Part shown: piece by piece, positions 63,753 through 64,000 of the stretch
Numbering within the stretch: position 1 is the stretch's first letter
Layout: each line of letters begins with the position of its first letter
NCBI RefSeq assembly: GCF_937128415.1
Contig: NZ_CAKZMJ010000108.1
Span: 28,481-92,480, forward strand
From: an uncultured Caldilinea sp.
Lineage (GTDB): Bacteria; Chloroflexota; Anaerolineae; Caldilineales; Caldilineaceae
DNA: 64,000 nucleotides
Direction: 5' to 3'
The notes under the pieces: model-generated
Seen by the model: only the letters and a program-made list of their open reading frames with translations
Database searches by the model: none
What the model was told of the DNA's origin: nothing
Program-made: the position numbers and the translations under genes

Positions 63753-64000
63753 ATGGCGATTTTGAACGACAACATCAAAAATCAGGTGCGTGAAATGCTG
63801 GCCGACCTGCCTGCGCCGGTGCGGCTGGTTGTCTTTACACAAGGCGAGGGCGGCGCGCTCGAATGTGAGATGTGCGCCGAGACGCGAGAACTCGTCGAGG
63901 AAGTGGCGGCGCTCTCCGACAAGGTCAGCGTGGAGGTGCGCGACTTTGTCAAGGACAGCGAAGTGGCCGAGACCTACGGCATCGACAAAATTCCGGCCAT
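63753..64000 (+). CDS. Thioredoxin-fold/PDO-like protein, 3'-truncated
   Basis: The start is at the ATG at 63753 with AAAGGGGTG upstream; the gene runs off the window after about 82 codons. It begins AILNDNIKNQVREMLADL, then VRLVVFTQGEGG, CEMC, and VEVRDFVKDSEVAETYGIDK. This matches the N-terminal glutaredoxin-like domain of protein disulfide oxidoreductases of thermophiles, with CEMC at the usual CPYC-like position. The rest, including a likely second active site, lies outside. Confidence 0.75.
   Translation, partial: MAILNDNIKNQVREMLADLPAPVRLVVFTQGEGGALECEMCAETRELVEEVAALSDKVSVEVRDFVKDSEVAETYGIDKIPA

Overview
The window looks like chromosomal DNA of a member of the Chloroflexota, most like the Caldilineae/Anaerolineae. 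That placement is inferred from gene content and composition; no 16S rRNA gene is present. The DNA is GC-rich and densely coding. Lipoproteins carry Pro/Thr (TPTP) and VVVT linkers, GTG and TTG starts are frequent, and there is a CruF/CrtI-type carotenoid cluster plus a thermophile-type TrpB2, an M29 aminopeptidase and a PDO-like redox protein. No CRISPR array, prophage, rRNA operon or intact insertion sequence was found.

Bases 1-5335 hold the end of a sugar-nucleotide epimerase gene, mltG, a double-DsbA lipoprotein, an orphan IS630-type HTH protein, a receiver-like protein and a small conserved protein. Bases 5358-9964 encode a large secreted protein and a TgpA-type membrane transglutaminase. 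Bases 10043-20879 carry an MBL-fold protein, an inositol-phosphatase-like enzyme, a Crp/Fnr regulator followed by DUF2892 and thioredoxin-DUF2892 proteins, a phosphohexomutase, TatD, a polyprenyl synthase, an aldolase/PfkB-kinase pair and a peptide-type solute-binding protein. Bases 20892-25795 hold a DUF4129 membrane protein, rpsA, rpsU-infA, a NUDIX hydrolase and a DtxR/MntR regulator with a readable promoter and operator. Bases 25917-31338 hold an SLC13-type transporter, mug, trpB2, purC and a tRNA-Leu(GAG) with its own promoter and terminator.

Bases 31331-42214 are leftward genes. They encode a thiolase, a lipoprotein made of two nearly identical solute-binding domains, and a one-carbon cluster: DUF1638, a methyl-THF:corrinoid methyltransferase, MetF, MetV, a homocysteine methyltransferase and a Virulence_fact-family protein. 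A large FAD/Fe-S oxidoreductase lies upstream. The cluster reads like a methionine synthase split into separate proteins, with its corrinoid subunit not in this window.

Bases 42982-49743 form a leftward seven-gene run (CruF, PlsY, glycosyltransferase, CrtI-family desaturase, alpha/beta hydrolase, unknown protein, P450) that probably makes and decorates a carotenoid. Bases 49877-56609 form a LacI-controlled sugar-uptake locus: regulator, binding protein, two permeases and a glycosidase, with four copies of an AACCGGTT-centred operator and a perfect hairpin between the binding-protein and permease genes. Bases 56744-64000 encode an esterase, an M29 aminopeptidase, a GNAT protein, an ABC-2 exporter, a secreted unknown, a second homocysteine methyltransferase and the start of a thioredoxin-fold protein.

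The most unusual items are the concerted double-headed binding protein, the dispersed methionine-synthase modules, the extended carotenoid operon, the membrane-tethered thioredoxin-DUF2892 fusion, and the two well-resolved autoregulatory operators (LacI type and MntR type).
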